64,000 nt of DNA from assembly GCA_011009095.1 (NCBI GenBank), contig VTPC01091275.1, positions 49,314-113,313 of the forward strand, in the 5' to 3' direction. Source of the DNA: Ignelater luminosus. Lineage: Eukaryota; Arthropoda; Insecta; Coleoptera; Elateridae. The position numbers and the translations under genes were made by a program. Below the pieces are notes generated by a model, which saw nothing but the letters and a program-made list of their open reading frames with translations, searched no databases and had not been told where the DNA came from. Of this stretch, positions 34,643 to 46,960 are shown piece after piece; position 1 is the first letter of the stretch, and each line of letters starts with the position of its first letter.

Positions 34643-35638
34643 ATGATGTATGCCAATTCAAAGGTTCGAAATAGGTCTAGTGAAAAAATTCATGATTGTA
34701 TTGCTTGCATATTACGGCCATTATTAGCAATGGGCTCCATATGCGGACTTTCCGTGTTTTCCGTCAGCTGTCCGCATTCAAACGAATCAAAAGGTGTTGC
34801 ACGATTTCAGAAGTCGTACATTTTTGCAATGATATCAACAATACCAAGTTTATGTGCGTTACTAAATATTGCACAATGTATAGTATTGGCTCCAAAACAG
34901 AACCGAATGAGGATGTTGCATATTACAGTCGAACTTTTATTTTCTGCTGGTGCTGCTGTATCTACCATTTTAAGTTCGATTCAATCTCAACTAAGATTAG
35001 ATGAATTAAATGGATTGTCGTTACTAATTGAAAGCCGACATTATTATAGTATCAATTCGTTTTTCACCGTAGATACAATGAGAAGATTTCAGCGTACAAC
35101 TAGAATTCTAATAGTAGTTGTTGGTTTGATTGTTTCTAATTACTTTCTTTATGCTCTAACAGAAAGTCGGAGCGATCCCACTTATGTTATTATTCTAAGA
35201 ACATCTGTGGTGGCCTTATGTTCATATGTGCAACTGGTTATTATTTTCCAATGCATGATAGCAACTTGTATTTACAGAACCTTCTACAAAAAATGTTTCT
35301 TCAAAATTGAAAAAGTGTTAAACAGAAAATTAGATTTTAGTCGAGAAAGGGTAGCGCAAGTTGTTCCGGTGGAACTGTCACTTGAATTAAATCTTCGACG
35401 CCTGCATAGACTTTATATGGGAATAACTAGGAATTATCAGCAATTGGTATTGTTTATGAATCCAGCTTTTACCTTCTGGTGGTTGGTACTAATGATTGCT
35501 TTGGTACTAAGTTTTTATTTTTTGATAATTGTTTATTCTCATTCTCAATTTGGAGATACACTAATAGCTTCACGAACTTATGGAAGTGTATGTGGGATTA
35601 TAGTTTATCTTGCTGCCGTTGAGAGGCTTAATATTGTG
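34643..35638 (+). CDS. Gr alternative first exon unit 10
   Basis: 332 codons, group C (with units 11, 12 and the dead units). It starts MMYANSKVRNRSSEKIHDCIACILRP; the second ATG at 34646 is equally possible. DCIACILRPLLAMGSICG and CPH carry the shared pattern without the extra PC cysteine of group A. LDELNGLSLLIESRHYYSI follows segment 3. FMNPAFTFWWLVLMIALVL is segment 5. It ends AVERLNIV with donor gtaaga at 35639, phase 0. It is intact. Confidence 0.86.
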
Positions 35639-36433
35639 GTAAGACTTTTTCGCAATGTTAATCAGTTTCTATATTTCATTTAATTTTATTTTATTTATCT
35701 ACACTAATTCGAATTCAAACATTTGAAATGCTAAAACAGATGTTTTTGCTTAAGGGTAATAATTACAAGTCGAACTGGATTAGTCAAATCTAGCTCAAAC
35801 TCAAGTTCGATTTAAAAATGAAACACAAACTCACTTTTATCCGACTACAAAATACTCTTACCAAGCAGGGCATGATTCACAAATTCATTAATTCTTCTCA
35901 AGTCTTCAACTCGCTCGACGATTAGGTCGACGTAACAAAGAAATTACATCACCTGATTTTAACTTTTATCGCGCAACAATCGAATCGTTTGAAATCAGCA
36001 CGAATAATTATAGAACTCTCATACAACTAGATACAAAGCTATTTGAAATCTGAGTTAAGCGAATCTTATAACTGAACTCATCAACTTGACACCCACAAAA
36101 GTAATAAATACAAAAATGTAAAATTAATTTAGTTAAGCTAATGTGTGGGAATAGAAAATGTTTCTTTATCAATAATCTTAAATGGGTGACAATATTGAGA
36201 ATTTTATTATTTTCTTAACGCCCAAATAGGTAATTTTCATCATTATTTTGATTATTACTGTCTTGATACATACCTTTAACTATCAAATGAATAAGTGATG
36301 GAGCAATGGTTAGCATTTTCAATACGAAGGTGTCACTTAAAAAAAAGTCATTTCAAAACGCTTATCTGACATGAATAAAACCAAGAACAAAATTCTAAAG
36401 ACTTGGAAGACACTTAGCAAACGATCATTTTCA
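35639..36433. promoter_or_regulatory. Duplicated flank and upstream region of a dead Gr unit
   Basis: From about 36160 to 36433 this DNA matches 40260-40530 upstream of unit 11 (shared words include caatattgagaattttattatt/caatattaagaagaattttattatt, gtcatttcaaaacgcttat and aaaattctaaagacttgga). The duplicated unit therefore carried its upstream region with it. Confidence 0.5.
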
Positions 36434-36558
36434 ATGAAAAATTTAATGATTGTTTGATCTGTATTTTGAGACCAATTTTAATAATGGGGTCAATGTGTGG
36501 AATCTCAGCAAATTCACCCTGTATAGCAAAAATGCTCAATTCAAACTTCAACCATTAA
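36434..36558 (+). pseudogene. Dead Gr first exon, N-terminal remnant
   Basis: Starts with an ATG at the position matching the unit 11 start. One base is missing in the first codons, after which the shifted frame reads NDCLICILRPILIMGSMCGISA, nearly the same as unit 11 (NNCLVCILRPILIMGSICGISA). Similarity is lost after about 36515, and a stop follows at 36556. The rest of the exon is deleted or decayed. It is a group C unit that no longer works. Confidence 0.75.
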
Positions 36559-37657
36559 TGGTTTCTAAAGAGTAGAGCAAACGTGAAATACTAAAAATTG
36601 CTTTTAAAGGTTAGGTTTAGATCTCCATGTTATGGTAACCAACAGTAATGGACGAGGAGTATACAAATATCATACGGGGTGGTCTAATTTTAGAATTTCA
36701 CAGCAACCGTTCTGTAGCATTCAAGGACCAATAGAACACCTTATAGTAGGGGTACTCGACTGCACTTACCAAAGGCCAAAAGCTTTGTCGCTACTTTCAG
36801 AAATTATGAGTGAAGGATTTAAATGTTTATATTGAATTTTAATATTTTTTCATATTAAATTAGTTTCAATCGGGAAGTGGACAAGGCGACGACTAGGCTA
36901 GGCTATCATGTTTCTGGAAAACTTGTTTTAAATATTTTTTTGTTTGTCTTACCGTTAATCTCTTCTAGTTGGAAAAGTATGCCTTCAGCTGAATTTCGAG
37001 TAGAAATGATGACTTATATCTAGGTTAGTTTCATTCCTGTTTGTCTACTTTTCTTGAGCTTAGTGTTATAATTTCTGAATTTCGGCTTACCTTCTATTAG
37101 AAGGTTTGTTAAAAGACTAGTTTCGAGATTTTGATTCCAGTGTGAGCAGTGGTGCTCGTTATTGAGCTTTTGGCAATGTGCAGAATTAGTTATTTTAGCT
37201 TCCATAGCACTATTTTAGGATCAGTATAAGTTTTGGGATATGAGAGCGCTAAGCTTTTTTGTTTACCGATTGTCAGATACACTTTGTGTATAGAATTTTG
37301 AAAGCATCTACCGTATATCATCATAAGAGGTAATCCAAGCACTTGTACAATATTATTTTATTTTTCTACCGCACTTAGTAACTCTGACTAATGCGATCAA
37401 CCATTTTGAAAGTAACCATTGTGAGGTTCTTACTTTCTTTTTTTTTCATTTTTTTATTCTTCACCAAAAAGAGATACACATTTTGAACCAATTTGAGCTT
37501 ATTAGACATTTGTTAACATTTTTTTAAACTCATTGTACCGCTAGGTATGCTACTAGTGCCGTTCAGCTTTGAAGTGGTAAGCGTACCTACTCACAGGAAA
37601 GCTAGCACTTTCATTTCACGTACGTCTTGAGTCTTTGAAACACTAGTTAAAGCTTCT
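36559..37657. other. Decayed DNA between dead Gr unit and retrotransposon
   Basis: No coding sequence. From about 37585 to 37657 it matches the DNA downstream of unit 11 (41654-41740: cacaggaaag, cttgagt and tttgaaacact in the same order), so it is the downstream flank of a duplicated unit. A GTGGTAAG at 37572-37579 could be the relic of its splice donor. Confidence 0.4.
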
Positions 37658-39685
37658 CATGTGGCCGAGGGGTGACAGAAAAATAGCCAAAAAGAAAGAG
37701 AATTGTTCTACTGTGAGAGATCCTCATATCTATGTCCTAACTTCGATCTCACCCAGTTCCCTATGCTTTATCCCACACTATTCCTGCTCATGGAGGAACC
37801 CAACGGGAGACCACCTCCATTATTTTTCTCAAGAGAACCACATGAATACATACAACTCGAAATTTCCCGAAGGTTTAAATAGTTTCCCACTCGAATCTCT
37901 AAGGGAACGGTTTTGAATGTTCTAAAGGACAAAATAAATATGCGGGAGCTATTAAGAATTGGAACCTGGAATACAAGAAATCTATATGAAACAGGAAAAC
38001 CGGCCAATATTGTAGAGGAAATAAAAAAATTGAATCTTAGAAGAAAGCAGTACCTTCTTTTACTCCAAGAATCAAGAACCAATCATACAAAAGGAGTCGG
38101 AATACTGATTGCTAATAAATTGCTTGGCAGTGTTATTGACCTCGTGCCTTACTCTGACCGTACCATGTTATTAAAACTCAAAGCTAAACCTGTTGATATC
38201 AATCTAATCCGAGTTTATGCTCCTCCAGCTGACTCAATAGAACAATGAAGTGAAAGAATTTTACACTTAAATAAAGAAACTACTCAAACTAGGTACGAAA
38301 CATCAATCAATATAATAATGGGCGATTTTAATACCAAGATCGAAATGGGAGAATTTGAAAATATAATCGGCCCATTTGATCTTGGCGAAAGAAATCAAAC
38401 AGGGGCTCGACTCTTGCAATCTTCCAAGAGGAGAATATGACGATCACCAAGATCTGGTTCCAGCGTCATCCTCTTTGTTTATATACTTGGAAATTTCCAG
38501 CGGATAATCCACAGAATGTTATTCGAAATCAAATTGATTAAATTCTCATAAACAGTAGATTCGGCTAAATTAGTCAAAATGAGCCGATGTTCGACTCAAA
38601 AACAGCAAAAAGCCAGGCCAAGAAAAAATATTCCTACAAATTATACATCAAAGAATATACAGGAAATGCAAAAATGTTATCGAAAATTCCCAATTTGGAT
38701 TTAGGCAAAGGCTCGGAACAAGGGAAGCAATGACAGCAACACAGGTAAAGTTACAGAACTGCCATGATCAAAAAAATGATATATGCTTTTTGACAGCATT
38801 TGACAGAGTTCAGCACCATAAACTCATGCAAATTCTTAAAAAATTGAACATTGACTCGAGACGAAATGCATTGAGAATCTTTACTGGCACGGTTAATATT
38901 AGACAACGAGGAGACAAAAGCTGTAGAAATTCGCAAAGGCGTAATACAAGCATGTGTTTTGTCTCCTATTTTATTCAATTTATATTCGGAAAGTATGTTT
39001 AAAAAAAGCTCTCAAAGACTGTGAGAAGAGAGTCAGGATCAACGGAGCAGTAAAAGAATGGGTCTAGATATCAACACCAAAAAAAATCAAATTTATAATC
39101 ATCTCCAGAGAGCTTGACAGATTCAGCGACGCTAGTATTCAAAAGTTCAAATATCGTGAAACTTGGTTTTGTGAGAACTGGATGAGATACTGAAATATCT
39201 TTTGCCCACTTCGATAATAATCTTAGATTGCGATTTATTAGATATTACGTGCAGTCAGTGTTGCTTTACAGAGTGGAGGGTTGGACATTTAAAACTAACT
39301 ACATCAGCAAATTAGAAGCTTTCAAGATGTGACCGTACCAAATATATCTTAAAATACCATAGCCTGCAAGGGTATCAAACGAAGAAGTGCTAAGAAGTAT
39401 CAATAAGGAAAGTAAACTTTTTATGGCAATAAAAAAGCAAAAAACAGCATATTTCGGACACACCATGAGAAACCCCAAAATACTCTCTGCTACAACTGAT
39501 CATGGAAGGAAAGATAGAAGGTGGCAAAAAAGATATCGGCTGAAATAAAATCTACTGGCTTCTGAATCGATACAGCTAGAAATAGAGATGAGATGGAAAC
39601 TGTAGTCGCAAACATCCAGTTATGAATTTGCACATCAAGAAGAAGAAGATCTGATTAGATATGCTACCACTCCTGGTATAAGAAG
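37658..39685 (+). mobile_element. Degenerate non-LTR retrotransposon
   Basis: The endonuclease part begins around 37940 with LLRIGTWNTRNLYETGKP, continues with a VGILIANKLL region and RVYAPPADS, and has MGDFNTKIE at about 38318-38345. Reverse transcriptase remnants follow at 38690-39000 (FRQRLGTREAM, TAFDRVQHHKLMQILKKLNI, NTSMCFVSYFIQF) and a C-terminal region at 39360-39530 (ARVSNEEVLRSINKESKL, KKQKTAYFGHTMRNPK). There are many stops and shifts. It ends in an AAG-rich tail near 39640. The exact ends are inferred from the interrupted flank homology to unit 11. I do not assign a clade. Confidence 0.8.
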
Positions 39686-39869
39686 CTAGACAGCGCACAT
39701 GCAATTTTAACATAAATCTGCTGGTTTTATAACAGGCATAACGGTAGGCAGACGTTTATAAGAGTTGTACGCGTTTGACTACTTTAAAACTGCAACTTTG
39801 TAGGTAAGACCTTCACGATTTCTATTTATAAATAATCATCATGCAGTACAGCGAAGCTACCACTTAAAT
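39686..39869. other. Right half of the flank split by the retrotransposon
   Basis: Matches 41740-41880 downstream of unit 11 (cataaatctgc, gttgtaggcatggccttcac/ttgtaggtaagaccttcac and atttctatttataaat). The non-LTR element therefore inserted into an old duplicate of this flank. Confidence 0.5.
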
Positions 39870-39940
39870 TAAATTTTAAATTATCATTATCACTAATAAT
39901 TGCTTTAGTTCTAAGTTTTTACTTTGTGATAATCTGATCT
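39870..39940 (+). pseudogene. Dead Gr first exon, membrane-segment remnant
   Basis: Reads LIIALVLSFYFVII then a stop, against LMIALVLSFYFLIIVYS in segment 5 of unit 10. The DNA identity is high over about 45 bases. Upstream coding sequence and the splice donor are missing. It is probably a second dead group C unit, since the downstream flank of another dead unit lies just to its left. Confidence 0.6.
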
Positions 39941-40530
39941 GTTAAAACAGATTTCCCCCTTCAGGGTAACAAGTGGTAGATAGCACAAGTTCTTGGTTAG
40001 AAGTTCAATTTAAGACTTTTGTTTCATTGAATACAAGCTCAATTTTGTTCAATGTCTTATTAAGGAGGTCATGACTTTGCAAACACTTGGAGTTGCCATC
40101 TCACCCTGCTGGTAGAAAGTAATTCAATTTCTCAAAAAAATTGTACGCGCCCGACAGTTGTAACAATGAAATTAAATCTAAAAATGAATAAAACGCTAAG
40201 ATTTGCTTATTATTTATTAAACAATCACTACGATAAGGTCAAAAATATGAAGTTAAGTTAGCTGAGATAATTTGAAGGAATTTGTCAGCAATCTTAATGA
40301 GTCACAATATTAAGAAGAATTTTATTATTTGCCTAACGCTCAAATATGTGATTTTTATTATTACCTTGATGATTACTACACTGATGTCGTTTATTAAATG
40401 AACAGGCAATAAAGCAATGGCCAGCATTTTTATACAAAATGGTCAGTTAAAAACAAAGTCATTTCAAAACGCTTATCCTACCTAAAACAAAATTCTAAAG
40501 ACTTGGAGGACAAGCAAACCATTAATTTCA
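39941..40530. promoter_or_regulatory. Putative promoter region of Gr unit 11
   Basis: Its right half (40260-40530) is conserved upstream of the dead unit at 36434. It is the only region outside the exon kept between those two, apart from the flank, which makes it a candidate promoter. Confidence 0.4.
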
Positions 40531-41490
40531 ATGAAACAAGTTAATAATTGCTTAGTCTGTATTTTGAGACCAATTCTAATAATGGGGTCGATATGTGGAA
40601 TTTCAGCTATGAAATTTCGTTGTCCTCACTACGGAAAAACTCCAGGACAAACAGCACAGTTTATAAAGTCTACGCCATTATTGTTATTTTCAGCAGTGTT
40701 TTTCATGCCGATTATTATGAATTTCATACTGTGTGTTTATTATTTGTATATATTTCAAACGGATACAATTATAGCTTTGAGATTAGTCAGAGACATGTTT
40801 ATCACTATTCTGGTTTTTAGTTGGAGTCTTGCAGGAACCGTTAAATATAAACAAAAGTTAACGGAATTAAATGGACTAGCTCTTCTTATACAGAATAGAA
40901 AAGATTATGGGATTCCAACAATTTTAACTGAAAAGACAACAAAGTCATTTCTGAAGAGAAGCCTTATTTTTGTTTTCTTCATTGCTTTTAGTAATGTGAA
41001 TACTGTAATTTCTGGCATAATTCACTCTAACCATGCAGAGTCTTACTCAGAAATAATACGAATTGTTGCTATGTCATTTAACAGTTACCTCGAAGCAACA
41101 TGTATGCTGTTGATATTGTTAACTAGCTGTTTATACAAAATTGCCTTTAGAAGATGCTTTCAACATGTCAAAATGGTGCTCACAAATCGTAGATATAATT
41201 CGGATGATTGTGATAAAAATCAGCATGAAGACTTGGTTTTATTGAAAAAGTTAGACAGCTTCTACAGAAGTTTAATCTGTAATTATCGTCAACTTAATAT
41301 GGTTCTTCAACCTGGATTTCTAGTATTTTGGATAGTTTTGATAGTTTTGCTGATAGTCCACACGTACACGATAACGTTAATATATAATGATCCGAAGTTT
41401 CATGGAGAGATTTCAGCTATACTTCGATATGGTATTGCAGTTTTGGGGATTACAGTTTATATTGTTGCCATAGAAAATGTTACTGTTGTG
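40531..41490 (+). CDS. Gr alternative first exon unit 11
   Basis: 320 codons, group C, starting MKQVNNCLVCILRPILIMGSICG. It is shorter at the N-terminus than units 10 and 12 by about 10-20 residues. CPH completes the shared pattern. ELNGLALLIQNRKDYGIPTILT follows segment 3, and the loop before segment 5 reads LLKKLDSFYRSLICNYRQLNMV. It ends AIENVTVV with donor gtaaga at 41491, phase 0. It has no stops, so it is likely functional. Confidence 0.86.
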
Positions 41491-42246
41491 GTAAGACTAA
41501 TCTCATGGTATTTTAGACTATTTCAGGATTTGTACTACAAGTATTGTTTGATTGACACGAAATTATGTTTAAAGTTCCAGAATGGTTAGCTTGTTGTTAA
41601 AATTTAGTTGTTTCAATTTTTTTTTGAAAGTGCTCATAAATGATCAGTTGCTTGAAAACGCGCACAGGAAAGTTATAATAAATACTAGCAGGCACTCGCA
41701 ATTGACGTACTACATCTTGAGTTCGCACCTTTGAAACACTGATCAAAGCATAAATGTCAGCACACATGATGTAATCTCAGCATAAATCTGCACGCTTGAG
41801 TTTAAATTCTCTAAAAATAAAAAGTTGTAGGCATGGCCTTCACATATTTCTACTTATAAATGAAGTTTTATCAGTGAAACAAAATTGAAGTAGATGAACA
41901 GTTAACAATTTAATGAACTGTTAATATTTATGCTTGAAAAGATTTTGCTTGTTTTTTGTCGTTCTTTAGGTGGATTGATTACATATATTTATAAAACTAG
42001 GTTAAGTACCTACGGGATGCTGATATACTAATTAAAAACGAATTCTATTTATCGGATATTTGATTCTAATAGAAATTCCAGTTTTTATTGTTTGCTTATT
42101 ATTAGAGAAATATTGACATAGTAATCATCATACTATCATTTACAGTAATGGTATGGAAGTTTTCAAACACAACTCACTCTTGTTATATTCAAGATCGGGT
42201 TAAAGAAAGTTGATGTGTTTTTCTAAACATAATTGCTAAATAGAAA
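41491..42246. promoter_or_regulatory. Intron / putative promoter region of Gr unit 12
   Basis: The part 41654-41880 is the flank also found, split by a retrotransposon, at 37585-39850. The right part precedes unit 12 and presumably contains its promoter. Confidence 0.3.
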
Positions 42247-43248
42247 ATGAAGATAAGATCGAATAAAATTCACAAATTTTCTGATGACAAAATAAGTAAC
42301 TGCGTTGCCTGTATTTTGCGTCCTTTATTAATTATTGGATCAATATGTGGATGTTCTCCAGTTTCGATTAGATGTCCTCATAGAAAGCTGACAGAGACCT
42401 CGGCTAAATTCGAGATAAGTTACTTAAATATACTTATTTCGCTATGTTTTGCAACCCCAATAGTTATTGGTATTATTGGAGTAGTTGCTGAAATAACAGC
42501 CAGCAATGGTGAAACCTCTACGTTGCTAAATCTGCTTACGGATATACTAATTTCATCAGCCTCTCTTACAACTTGTTATGCAGGAATCATAAAACGCAAT
42601 CAAAAAGCGGTAGAATTAAATGGGCTTGCTGCAATTGTCGAAAATAGACGCATCTATAGCATAGAGATGCTTTTAACTCCGGAAATCACAGCATTTTTTA
42701 GAAGGCGATCCTATATTGCAATAGGTGCTCTTCTTGTAATCGATATGAGTTTTCTCATTTATTCAATTGGAGATATTCTGCATTTAGAAGGTTTTAATAG
42801 TCTAAAACTGTTTAATGTTCTTTTAAACACTTACGTACAACTGGTAATTGGCTTTCAATTTGTTTATACTTGCTTTCTTTATAAGATTCTTTTCAAAAAG
42901 TGCTTTGAAAAAATAAAAAGCACTTTGAAAAAGAAAATAGGCAACAAGACAGCATACCCTGATATTGTCGCACTAACGAGGGAGAATAACACAATTCAAA
43001 TTAAATTGGGAAATTTAAACAGACTTTATTCCAGCTTAAATCAAAATTATATGCAGTTAAATAAATTCTATAATCCTTCTTTTATTATCTGGTGGATGAT
43101 TATTGTAGCAGTTTTGATAATAAATTTCGTTTTATTGTTGAATCCGAATAATCAGAGTGTTAGTGACATTTCTTTAACGACGAGAGCTTATGCCAGTATT
43201 GTTGGAATTATAATACATTTAACTTCAACGGAAACAATTAATAAAGTG
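42247..43248 (+). CDS. Gr alternative first exon unit 12 (nearest to shared exons)
   Basis: 334 codons, group C, starting MKIRSNKIHKFSDDKISNC. NCVACILRPLLIIGSICG and CPH keep the pattern. ELNGLAAIVENRRIYSIEMLLT follows segment 3. FYNPSFIIWWMIIVAVLII is segment 5. It ends TETINKV with donor gtaaga at 43249, phase 0. Joined to 44709-44777, 44960-45049 and 48557-48625 it gives a complete receptor of 409 residues with the TYVLVALQF signature. This shows that first and shared exons are compatible in frame. Confidence 0.9.
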
Positions 43249-44708
43249 GTAAGATACTTATTAACAAATTAAAGTCTTAAAAACATAAAAACAATTTTAT
43301 CCTTATAGCCTAAACAAGTCTTGTATACATTATATTTGAACAAGATGGTTATGAGTGATTTGAATTTCATTGTGTTTAGTTTATGATGGTAATTTAGTAT
43401 TTCGTTACAAATATTATTTTTTATTTTCTGAATAACTATCATTCCCTAGTTTGTTGATGACGCTTTATCCGGTATCTATCTATTTGGACAACATTTACGC
43501 TATGTGAATATTTAACAATATACTACCACTGTTAATAGTCTATCTGTTATCTTTATATTTTGATATTAACCACTAATGGAGAGTTTTATTCTTTACTTCT
43601 TTTATACGGAAAACCCTCGTTGGATTTTCTTCACGTTGACATTCAGAGCACTAGGAAAAAACATATTGTGAATTACATGGGCGATATACACGTGGAAAAT
43701 TTCATTTTACCTTGTTTGGGCTGCTTAATTAATATCAGCGCCTTTCTCATTTAATTGTCTACAGATCACATCTGTGTAACCCCTCCTCCCCTCAAACAGC
43801 CGCTTATTTTAGAATCAAAAACTTGAAAACAGAAATTAAGGCAAATAATTTTTCGGTCTAATACCATTAGATCAAGTTCAAATTTGCCATGCAACGATAA
43901 CATTGGCGGCCTTGACAGTTGTACTTGGAACACTGAGGAGCTAACGAATACCACAGATGTTAGTGTGGTAGCCAAGAAGTCTATACAATAAGCATTCTAT
44001 TCCATCCTGGTTTAGTCACTTGATAGGTCTTGGCTTTGAGAGGTTAACGATTACATTATTTTTAAAAATCTACCAGGATTAAACCCGAGGACGGTGAACG
44101 CCATTACTACTTGACTATCTGTTCTTCTATAAAAACTTTAGTATCAACATATTCTTCAAGCCAGCACAGCTTTACAGATAATTACTCTTATTCCAATATT
44201 TAGGAAGAATCTTTCATTAATTACTTGGTCCATTAAAAGTGATAATCAAACAAATTAAAATCTCGTACAGATATTTATCTTGAAGCAAGCACAAGAATTA
44301 TGACAGCAAAATTTAAAGTATGTCATAAGACTATTTCCAACAACTTAAAGCGTACAAGCGTAAAAGGAAGAAGTTCCAAAAGGGCCAATTCATGCAAAGA
44401 GAATTCTTTCTCAAATAAATATTATATTTTTTGCTGAAAATCAAAGAAAATATTCTAAATAATGTTATTTATTCTAAAAATTTCTTAGTTTACGCTAAAT
44501 AAGGGAAATTTTAGCTGCAGATCACTGAAACAGAATTTGAGTCAGGATATTTCAGCCTAACCTACCTTATCTTCTGTCTTACCTACAACGTTCAGACATC
44601 ATTAAGAATCTATGCGCTAACAGTCTAGATAAAAATATCCTATGCAAAATTCTTTGGGTGTACATTTAATGTAACCCCATGATACATTTTGTATTTTTTT
44701 CTTTCCAG
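43249..44708. other. Intron between last first exon and shared exon 2
   Basis: No receptor remnant or transposon end recognised. The acceptor ctttccag ends at 44708. Confidence 0.4.
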
Positions 44709-44777
44709 AGTGAAGACATTCTATCTTTCCTCTTCAAATATCCAATCAGCAAATTAACAGCAGCGGAAGCAGCCCAG
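44709..44777 (+). CDS. Shared Gr exon 2 (common to all units)
   Basis: 69 bases, 23 codons, phase 0 on both sides, reading SEDILSFLFKYPISKLTAAEAAQ in two overlapping parts (SEDILSFLFKYP, then ISKLTAAEAAQ). Preceded by a pyrimidine-rich acceptor (ttctttccag) and followed by gtatga. This is the intracellular segment before the last membrane pass of gustatory receptors, where conserved phase-0 introns are known in the insect family. Reading the AG two bases later would start with a TGA stop, which fixes the acceptor. Confidence 0.85.
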
Positions 44778-44959
44778 GTATGAAATTACATCTTTAAATA
44801 GTTAACGAGAGTCGCTTTAAACATACAATATGCAGGACGTAACAGATAAGAGAGTTTTTTTCAAATAACAGAGATATCTGTTAAGCTCTTCGTATCTGTT
44901 ATACCTTACAGACGATAAGGTTTTTACCTACACTTAGTTATTATCGCTGATGATTACAG

Positions 44960-45049
44960 GTAGAAATGCTTATTACGACATTGAACATTCAAAAACCTGT
45001 ACTTAGGGCATCGGATATCTTCACCGTTGGAACTAGACTTTTAGCTTCA
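44960..45049 (+). CDS. Shared Gr exon 3
   Basis: 90 bases, 30 codons, phase 0, beginning VEMLITTLNIQKPVLRASD and ending IFTVGTRLLAS. The pattern of about 10 residues, a short helix-breaking stretch, then IFTVGTRLL is typical of the segment before the last membrane pass in insect gustatory receptors. Flanked by tgattacag and gtaagt. Confidence 0.88.
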
Positions 45050-45169
45050 GTAAGTAGCTGTCTTAATTAACTTTAACCTTTCTTCTTTTTTAAGTACTTC
45101 TATTATAGTCAAGAGTAATTTCTAAATGTTAAAACTTAGTTTTAATTGGTTCGTGTAAAACTTGTGGTT

Positions 45170-45882
45170 TGATTGTTTAACTTTATGTAAATGACGGTTG
45201 AGTGCTTCATAAGATTGCCTTGGTTTCATCTAAAAACATCAGTTTGCTCTTAAGACCAAAGTAGTTTAATTTTTTTTAACGAAACCAAAATCAAGATTCT
45301 TGCCTTGATTGATTTTTGTCTTAAGGGCCAAGATTTCTGATTTCTTAACGATGTCAAAAGCAAGATTCTTAACATTTGGACTTACCATTTACTTCTAGAC
45401 TAGATATCAGGATTTCTGGAACTCATTGGTAATTAAGAAATTTTTTCCTATGACCAAATAAAATTTAAAGTTAAAAAGTTTGTGTTAAGGATAATTTTAG
45501 TGCTACGTAAGAGTCTTGCCTTATTAATTTCCTTTACTTCTACTTTTAAAACCAAACATTAAGGCTAAAAAGCTAGTTCTAGACATCAGAATTTTTGAAA
45601 TTTGTTGGTATTCAAGAATTTTAATGTTTCAAAGTGTATGTTAAGAACGATTTCGTGCTTCCTAAAAATTTTACCTGCAAAGTTAATTTTGCTCTCAAGA
45701 ACAAAGATTTTTGATTTTTCTTAAAGGTACTAACATCAAAATTCTTGACATTCCGAGTCAAGCAAATGAAATTTAACCTATAAAACTTAATTTAGATTGC
45801 GATTTAGTTCTTCATAAGAGTCTTGTCTTGGCTATATTTGGAAAATTAATTTTGCCCTTAATACGTTACGTGCAAATATGGG
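45170..45882. repeat. Degenerate tandem repeat array, left part
   Basis: Irregular units of roughly 150-200 bases. Each has, in order, a phrase like gtgcttcgtaagagtcttgcctt, a gctcttaag phrase, tttttgatttttcttaacgacaccaa, attcttgacatt, tttactttTAGATATCAGAATTT and aagttnatgttaaggacgattt. Anchor words recur near 45201, 45500, 45655 and 45804. It lies within the last Gr intron. The right part is at 47190-47690, beyond an inserted repeat. Confidence 0.65.
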
Positions 45883-46960
45883 TTGAGTGACCCTTCGATA
45901 ATTTACGCAACATATAATAATCGATATGCTACTTTGCTGAGCTCTGGAGTCGAAAACGGGGCGGGTTGTAAGGTTATAACACCGAAACGATAAGAAAGAG
46001 ATTTCTGGATTTTAAAGGGCACCAATTGTGATAGTTGGCCTATGTAAGGGGAAGTAAACCTCACAACTGATTCACTTTCCAGGCTTCGGTAAAAAAACAG
46101 AGTCCGAAGTTTTACTTTCGGAAGATAAGCTTTGTAGAAATGCTAGGATATCCTTGCCGTAGCTGTTATACTTACGCAAACAATAATTACTAATAGCTAA
46201 CGCGACGTACGTAGCTGGAGGTCGCCGGCTATCCCAGAGGCGAGTGTGCAAGAAGGAAAACGACACACTATTATCTGAAAACACATTTATATACACAAAA
46301 ATTGTAAATATCAGTGAATGGTAGACACAGAGAACAATAACCTTTGGTTCACATAAAATGTTTACATCAACGCAATGCAAGAAAAGTAATACGTAAATAA
46401 TAATCATTAGCAAACAGTAATTGAACGAAAAATAAAACTGATCCAGCATTATCTGGGCGATAATTAAATTTTATCAAACAAAGGTCTCAGAAGACCGAAC
46501 GTGACAATAAACTACGTTAATTCCAAACAATATGAAACAATAAAAGAAGAAAGCTAGTCAAGGTTTCCATGTATAAAATATAACCTTCGACTTCAACATT
46601 TAATGTAACTTATACATAAAGGTTCCTTATTAAAAATTCCAAACATGGCTTAGGGGCTTTTCCCCAGGTGAAAATCATTCACCTACAAATTTCAAACTTT
46701 AATAACCCGAGGGTGTGGTGTTTCCAAGAGCTGCATGTAACACCGATACCGTCCGAAAACAAAGCAAACGGTAATATTCCTTTACGTTAACTAATTTAAC
46801 AAGTGCAATCCACTAATTGCTGTGCAAAGTGGTGAGAAACCATTGAAATTTAAATTTTGAAGGTAGCAATAAATATATTACAAAAATATACAATAAAGAT
46901 CTGCAGTTTACAGTGTTACAAATGTCAAATAGACTTACATTACTAGCAAACAGATATCCG
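45883..46960 (-). repeat. Interspersed repeat of about 1 kb, copy A
   Basis: Matches 60120-61190 in reverse complement over nearly its whole length. Shared words include gtgacccttcgataatttacg, cggggcgggt, ttttaaagggc, taaggggaagt, caggcttcggtaaa, cgtagctgttata and gcgattagtgg. It interrupts the tandem repeat array of the last Gr intron. It has no coding capacity that I recognise. It could be an LTR or another non-autonomous element. Confidence 0.7.

Noticed and set aside
37572..37579. GTGGTAAG as a relic splice donor of a dead Gr unit
   Set aside because: The position fits, but upstream coding similarity is too weak to claim it as a feature.
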